From the NCBI RefSeq assembly GCF_001723175.1, contig NC_064651.1, positions 3,224,001 through 3,288,000 of the forward strand: 64,000 nt of DNA, given 5' to 3'. Position numbers and translations under genes: made by a program. The notes under the pieces are model-generated. The model had not been told where the DNA came from and ran no database searches. It worked only from the letters and a program-made list of their open reading frames with translations. Of the stretch, positions 58,980 through 64,000 are shown piece after piece. Position 1 is the first letter of the stretch. The number at the start of each line of letters is the position of its first letter. This DNA comes from Penicillium oxalicum. Its lineage: Eukaryota; Ascomycota; Eurotiomycetes; Eurotiales; Aspergillaceae.

Positions 58980-60411
58980 ATGAAGACTGTTGTTGCTCTC
59001 ACCTTTGTCGGTGCCGCCCTGGGCGCTCCCACCAAGACCATCGAGAGCCGAACATTCGGAGGTCTGGGGAGCGGTCTCGGTGGTCTCGGTGGTCTTGGTA
59101 GCGGTAGCGGTGGCGGTGGCCTCGGTGGCCTCAGCGGCCTCAGCGGTCTCAGCGGCCTCGGCAGCGGTGGCCTCGGTGGACTTGGAAACTTGGGAAGTGG
59201 TGGTCTGGGATCTCTGACCGGAGCCTCGGGCAGCAGCAGCGGCCTGGGAGCGCTGGCATCGCTCATCCCCAGTGGAGGCAACCTCGGGGGTCTCAGTGGC
59301 CTCGGCAACCTGGGTAACCTTGGATCGCTGGGTTCCCTGGGCTCTCTCGGCGGATCAAGTGGCGGCTCTGGCCTTGGATCGCTGGGCTCCTTGGGCTCTC
59401 TGGGCTCGGCTCTCGGAGGCACCTCTTCATCCTCCGACGCCAGCGCTGATGCAAGCTCCGGCTCCGGCTCCAGCACCAGCTCCAGTGCCGGCTCCGATGT
59501 GAGCGCCAGCGCCAGCGCGAACGCCAACTCTCAGTCTGATGCGAGCGCCAACGTCAATGCTGGCTCCGGCGCCAGTGCCGGCTCTGGTCTGGGTGGTTTG
59601 GGTTCGTTTGCCTCTCTTGGCTCAGGTCCGAATGCCTCTCCTTCCGGTTCTGCGGTGAATGTTGGCTCTTCAGGAGACACTCTTTCTAAACGCCAGTTTA
59701 CAGGCTCGATCACTGCCAACGATGTCACTAGCAAAGCCAGCTGCAAGGAGCTGACGTTTATCTTTGCACGTGGAAGTGATGAAATGGGCAACATGGGCTC
59801 CGTGATCGGACCTCCCGTGGCCAGCCAGCTGAAGTCTCTGACTGGCAACAAGGTCAACGTGCAGGGTGTTGACTATGCCGCAACGGCAGCGGTGAGTGAT
59901 AACCCCCTTCTCCATTCTCCCTTCTTATTCTCTCTCTCTCTCTCTCAGCGGGCGCCCTGTTAGAGACCAGCCGTCAATCGATGGCGCGCCTTTGTCCCTT
60001 TCTCGTATCAAGCCTCGTCGACTGACCAAGATTGATTCCTCTCCTCAGAGCAACGTCGCAATGGGATCCAACGGCGGTCCCATCATGGCCAACTTGGTCA
60101 AGACTGCCCTCGCCCAGTGCCCCGACACCAAGGTGGTCCTGGGTGGTTACTCTCAAGGTTCAATGGTGGTGCACAACGCCGCCAACAGCTTGAGTGCGGA
60201 TCAAGTGGCTGGTGCGGTGCTCTTCGGTGACCCCTTCAAGATGCAGGCCGTCGGCAAGCTGCCCAAGGACAAAGTCAAGGAGTTCTGCGCTCTGGGCGAC
60301 CCCGTCTGCGAGAACGGTGCCAATGTGATGGCGCATCTGAGCTACGGCGCCAATGCCAAGGAGGCTGCTCAATTCCTTCTGCAGGCTGCCGGTATTTCTG
60401 CTTCCTCTTAA
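58980..60411 (+). CDS. Secreted cutinase with long Gly/Leu/Ser-rich pro-region
   Basis: Serine esterase of the cutinase/CE5 family that hydrolyses cutin and related esters outside the cell. Predicted 424 residues. Exon 1 is 58980-59891, exon 2 is 60049-60411 (GTGAGT..CTCAG, phase 0). Signal peptide about 1-16 ([16 protein letters not shown]). Residues 27-145 are [17 protein letters not shown]-type repeats, 146-205 are Ser/Ala/Asp-rich, then a Kex2 site KR at 237-238. The catalytic domain of about 186 residues follows: [23 protein letters not shown] with Ser339, GDPVC with Asp388, and His400. Four Cys of the usual disulfides are visible (254, 328, 384, 391). Typical cutinases have a pro-region of only about 15-30 residues, so about 220 is unusual. 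Confidence 0.93.
59062..59430 (+). repeat. Gly-Leu-Gly coding repeat in the cutinase pro-region
   Basis: Degenerate repeats of GGTCTCGGTGGCCTC-like 9- to 15-mers coding GGLGGL and GSLGSL. The register drifts, so no fixed unit can be given. The opposite strand shows an artefactual Pro/Arg-rich ORF. Confidence 0.85.
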
Positions 60412-62506
60412 GCCTTTGGAGTATCATGGAAGTTGGATGGTCAGCCCGTATGAAGGATGACCTACGCTTGATTCACAGATGACTTGCCCATGGAAGGAGG
60501 GGGGGAGGCAAAGTGATCTGTGGACTCATGCTTCCGATTCTGATGGTGATAATTAGTTTTAGTCTCGTATTCTATTCAATCGAAGTTGATCTTCTTGAAG
60601 AAAATCATTATTTTACTTTTCGTTTTGTTGTGGTTATTCATCTTTCAGCTTGTCGGATCTAGTGGTAAAGTCCGCGTACGTTGATTGGCCATCAGGAACA
60701 GGGATACTATCATTCGGAGGTAACATAAGTCCGGACGGGATTATGCAACAGACCCAACGGGCGAAAACATGAAAAAAGAAAAGAATAGGATACAAAAAAA
60801 AAGAGCATCGAAGAGGTCCTCCCTATCCCCTTCAATATCCATCTCTTGGGAATCGGAAATCCAAAAAAAGGCATCCCCACCTACGCCTCGACCTTTCTTT
60901 CCCAACAGAGGGTGACCCGTCACTCGTTGATAGGAATCGCGCCTGTTCGTCGTTGGTATCCAGGCATGTGCGTGAGTGTAGATTTTTCATTTCAGTCTGC
61001 TACATAGTACACAGCTGTATTGGTTAGAATTACCTGTCCTGGTGGGCCGTCTTTCTGGGATTCTGCTTGATTCAGTGGTAGGATCAGCTTGGATCCTGGG
61101 AATCAAGAAAATTTTTTCTGGATGTACAAGGTCTAGTTTTAGGTGGGTGAATAGTAATCTCGGAAGTGATTAGTTGTCACCGAGTGACTTCCAACCACGG
61201 GGCCTGAGAAAAGTTCCGGCGCTCGGGATGATCACGACACCAGATTTGATGCGGCCCAAAGGAATGGAATCAGATGCGCCGGGGGGGGGGGTTGGATCTA
61301 TCAGATTAGATCGCTCTGTGCATTGTGCCCTGGTGCAGTATGCAGCGCACGTCTCCCGATACGTTCTTTTACTGTCGATTTGTTTCGGCCCAACAGAGGC
61401 CGGCCTCTGTTCCACATGTCCAGCTCCATGTGCCAATTAGGGTGGGCCTAGAATGGCCGAAAAGGAATGCAGCTGAGGTTGAAATTTGAGCTTGATCTGG
61501 CGTAGCATTGGAGAGAGGATGAGAAGACTACAAGGCAGGGACAGTTTTCCCAACCTGGGCCAAATCAGAACCCACCCATCTTACCCATTGTGTCCATTTT
61601 GCAAGTGGAAAAGAGCAGTGTCCTGTTTGTCATCTGGCGATTGAGAGTCCTAGCTTCTGTCGCTAGTTGCCCGATTGGACCCTGAAACGCAGAATGAGTA
61701 GGTATTGAGGATGTCCAAAGGTCCGCTTGGTGGAGATACTTCCAGCAAAATCCAGGGATCCCTGGTTTGGCATGAGTGAGAGTGCCGGTTCTTTTCTCCG
61801 AGTTGACAAATCCACGGTGCAGAACGCTTTCTCTTGATTTCCAATGCCGATAAAGAATGGGTCCGGTCGGTAGAATAGTCAACCGTCTTATTCTGTGGTT
61901 TGGTTGGTGGTGATTTCAAGCATGTCTCTGAGCTCAGCACGAATTGATTTTGCGTCATCGCGCGGCTTTGAAATCCAAAAATCTTTGGAGCTCTGTGATT
62001 CGTCGCCGGGTTGACTGTGCTTATGGAAAGGGACCCTCTGGAAAATTCAGAGACGGTCAACGATCTTGTGGGTCGGACTTAAGCTGTGTCCGATTTGTAA
62101 GACTGGTTGACTCATGAGAAGGACTGTAAATGATATGCATGTAGAGTATCGATTTTGACGAGAAAGAGTGGAGAGGACGTCTATAAAGGTCGTCGGCATG
62201 CCCCGAGTAGTGCATTGGAAGAATCAGATCATCTCAACGAACTCGACTTGACTCGATTCAAAAGCTGGCTTCGACTCTTTGGCAGCAGCAGTAGCAGCAT
62301 CTGTCTGAACAGTATTACACGATAGATCACTGTCAACCATCTGCAGTACTCTAGTACATCGTGCCACGCGGTAACGAGTTCGATTCCAGTCGCACTGCCA
62401 GCCTTGTGAAACACCAGAAAAGAGTGCGACCCACCCAATAACCTCATCCCCGAGCCCACATCAAATCACGTGAGACGTCCATTTACCGCTTTGAGAAACA
62501 CCCGCG
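60412..62506. other. Intergenic interval of 2.1 kb
   Basis: 3' flank of the cutinase and promoter of the MFS gene. A G run lies near 61281. No credible gene. Confidence 0.5.
62182..62187 (+). promoter_or_regulatory. Putative TATA box of the MFS gene
   Basis: TATAAA in GTCTATAAAGG, 325 bases before the ATG at 62507; the 5' UTR would be about 290 nt. Confidence 0.4.
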
Positions 62507-64000
62507 ATGGCATCCGTCATTCGAGATGCGCCCTTTGGCCAATTGGTGCGCTACTTGACCAACAACAAATACTTTCAGTATCCTGAGGAACGGCCTGATT
62601 TTGAGCTCCCCGAGGCATGGCGCGAATTGATCAGTGGCGCCGATTCTATCAAGCCGGTGCGCGACCTGGAGAAGGCACCCGTCGCAGGCACGCCTGCATC
62701 CTTGACCGATGAAGACGCAAGTGTCAGGGGACAAAGTCCCGATGCCGAGAGTGAGACCACGACGGCCACGGCCACAGAGGCGATTGCACGAGTGAATACC
62801 AAGGAGACACTGGCCTACACGCAGTCCCGCTTGGAAGCGGACGAAGAGCATGAAATTCAGAAACTCCAGTCCATTCCTATCCAACCGAAGAAGACCAAAG
62901 ATGGCACCATCCTTGTCGATTGGTACTATACCGATGATCAGGAGAATCCACACAACTGGTCGAATCGGAAGCGGGCTTTGCTCACCACCATCATCTGTCT
63001 GTATACCTTTGTGGTCTATACCACTTCGGCCATCTATACAGCCTCCGTGCCAGGAGTGATGGAGGACTTTGGCGTGAGTAACCTGCTGGCGACTCTGGGA
63101 CTGTCATTGTACGTCTTGGGCTATGGTATGGGTCCATTGGTCTTCTCGCCGCTGAGTGAAATCCCTCTTATCGGGCGGAATCCGGTCTATATCGTGACCA
63201 TGTTCCTGTTCGTGATCTTGTCCATCCCCACGGCCCTGGTCCACAATTTCGCAGGCTTGATAGTCCTTCGATTTCTGCAAGGATTCTTTGGTTCTCCGTG
63301 TCTCGCTTCGGGAGGCGCCTCGATCGGTGACATGTACAGTCTTCTGTCCCTTCCGTACGCCATGATGGCCTGGGTTTCCGCGGCATATTGTGGACGTAAG
63401 TACACTTCTCTCCCCACCCCTGCTGCTTGATGCACTCACTCCCGCTTCCCTTCCAAGAGAAAATGCGAAAACTGACACAAAATAACCCCTATATAGCCGC
63501 CTTGGGACCCCTTCTCAGTGGGTTTGCAGTCGCCGCCAAGAACTGGCGTTGGTCCCTCTACGAATCCATCTGGATGTCGGCTCCCGTCTTTATCTTGATG
63601 CTCGTCTTCCTGCCCGAGACCAGCAGTGCTACCATCCTCCTCCGTCGCGCCGCGCGTCTCCGCAAGATCTACAACACAGACCTCTTCATGTCCCAATCTG
63701 AGATTGACCAGCGCAACATGAAGGTCTCCGACATCGCCGTCGATGCCCTGCTCAAGCCGCTCCAGATCACCATCATGGACCCGGCCGTACTCTTTGTCCA
63801 GGTCTACACCGCCATCACCTACGGCATCTACTACTCCTTCTTCGAGGTCTTCCCCCTCGTCTACCCAGTCTACTATCACATGAACATGGGGCAAATCGGC
63901 CTCGTCTTCCTCTGTATCCTAGTCTCTTGTCTCATCGGCATCGCCGCCTATTCGGCCTACCTCTACTACTGGATGAACCCCCGTATCCACCGCTTCGGCT
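62507..64000 (+). CDS. MFS multidrug transporter of the DHA1 type, 3' end missing
   Basis: Drug:proton antiporter-like protein. Exon 1 is 62507-63395, exon 2 starts at 63497 and runs off the end; the join GGA C|CC gives AYCGPALGPLLSGF, the conserved motif C of 12-TM antiporters. The cytosolic N-terminus of about 155 residues is acidic and contains the family signature DWYYTDDQENPHNWSNRKR just before TM1. TM2-TM4 carry LGLSLYVLGYGMGPLVFSPLSEIPLIGRNPVYI (motif A-like loop) and RFLQGFFGSPCLASGGASIGDMY. The second half begins with LFVQVYTAITYGIYYSFFEVFPLVY. The closest known group is CaMdr1/Flu1-like transporters of fluconazole, cycloheximide and polyamines. The true substrate is unknown. About 465 residues are within the window. 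Confidence 0.9.

Noticed and set aside
58841..59527. 228-residue minus-strand ORF opposite the cutinase pro-region
   Set aside because: It is Pro/Arg/Leu-rich only because it is the complement of Gly-Leu-Gly codons. It has no independent start context or family motif.
1..64000. CRISPR arrays, bacterial operons or phage
   Set aside because: The genome is eukaryotic with spliceosomal introns. No regularly spaced repeats with unique spacers were seen.

Overview
This window looks like chromosomal DNA of a filamentous ascomycete, most likely a Eurotiomycete near Aspergillus or Penicillium. Genes are broken by short GT..AG introns of about 50-150 nt. Intergenic DNA is rich in CT/GA microsatellites. 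Several genes belong to typically fungal families: Ppo oxylipin synthase, Zn2Cys6 regulators, a PTH11/rhodopsin-like receptor, cutinase and a DHA1-type MFS transporter. Exon boundaries were worked out by hand from splice-site consensus, reading phase and family motifs. They are models, not cDNA evidence.

Layout. 1-2329 (-): 5' part of a ppoC-like dioxygenase, P450 half outside the window. 2.3-6.5 kb: gene-free. 6453-8568 (+): DUF2235/Tle1-like alpha/beta hydrolase. 10992-11942 (+): basic Ser/Pro-rich protein. 12897-14708 (+): FAD amine oxidase. 15133-15204 (+): tRNA-Arg(ACG). 15454-16335 (-): fungal protein with a possible PD-(D/E)XK fold. 17493-19503 (-): homeodomain regulator. 23478-24181 (+): small membrane RING-H2 protein in three short exons. 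24440-26931 (-): Zn2Cys6 regulator. 28117-29117 (+): unknown protein. 29400-29501 (-): tRNA-Leu(AAG) with intron. 29943-31010 (-): secreted alpha/beta hydrolase. 33287-34709 (+): seven-TM PTH11-like protein. 37531-39011 (+): second Zn2Cys6 regulator. 39682-41781 (-): Cdc14 phosphatase. 45113-46313 (+): secreted, repeat-containing protein with five Lys-Arg sites. 46803-47246 (+): Pcc1. 49381-50212 (+): glutathione peroxidase. 50579-52121 (-): translin. 52674-53323 (-): Dim1. 54314-56967 (+): M28 transferrin-receptor-like peptidase. 58980-60411 (+): cutinase with a long Gly/Leu/Ser pro-region. 62507-64000 (+): MFS transporter, 3' end outside the window.

The window mixes housekeeping genes (Cdc14 for mitotic exit, Pcc1 for tRNA modification, translin, Dim1 for splicing, two tRNAs) with surface and secretory genes (GPCR-like protein, hydrolase, cutinase, repeat protein, transporter). 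There is no biosynthetic cluster. The most unusual locus is 45113-46313, whose product looks like a Kex2-processed repeat protein with two kinds of internal repeat. Thirteen kb away, the cutinase has the same overall plan: signal peptide, Gly-Leu-rich region, Lys-Arg-Gln-Phe, C-terminal domain.
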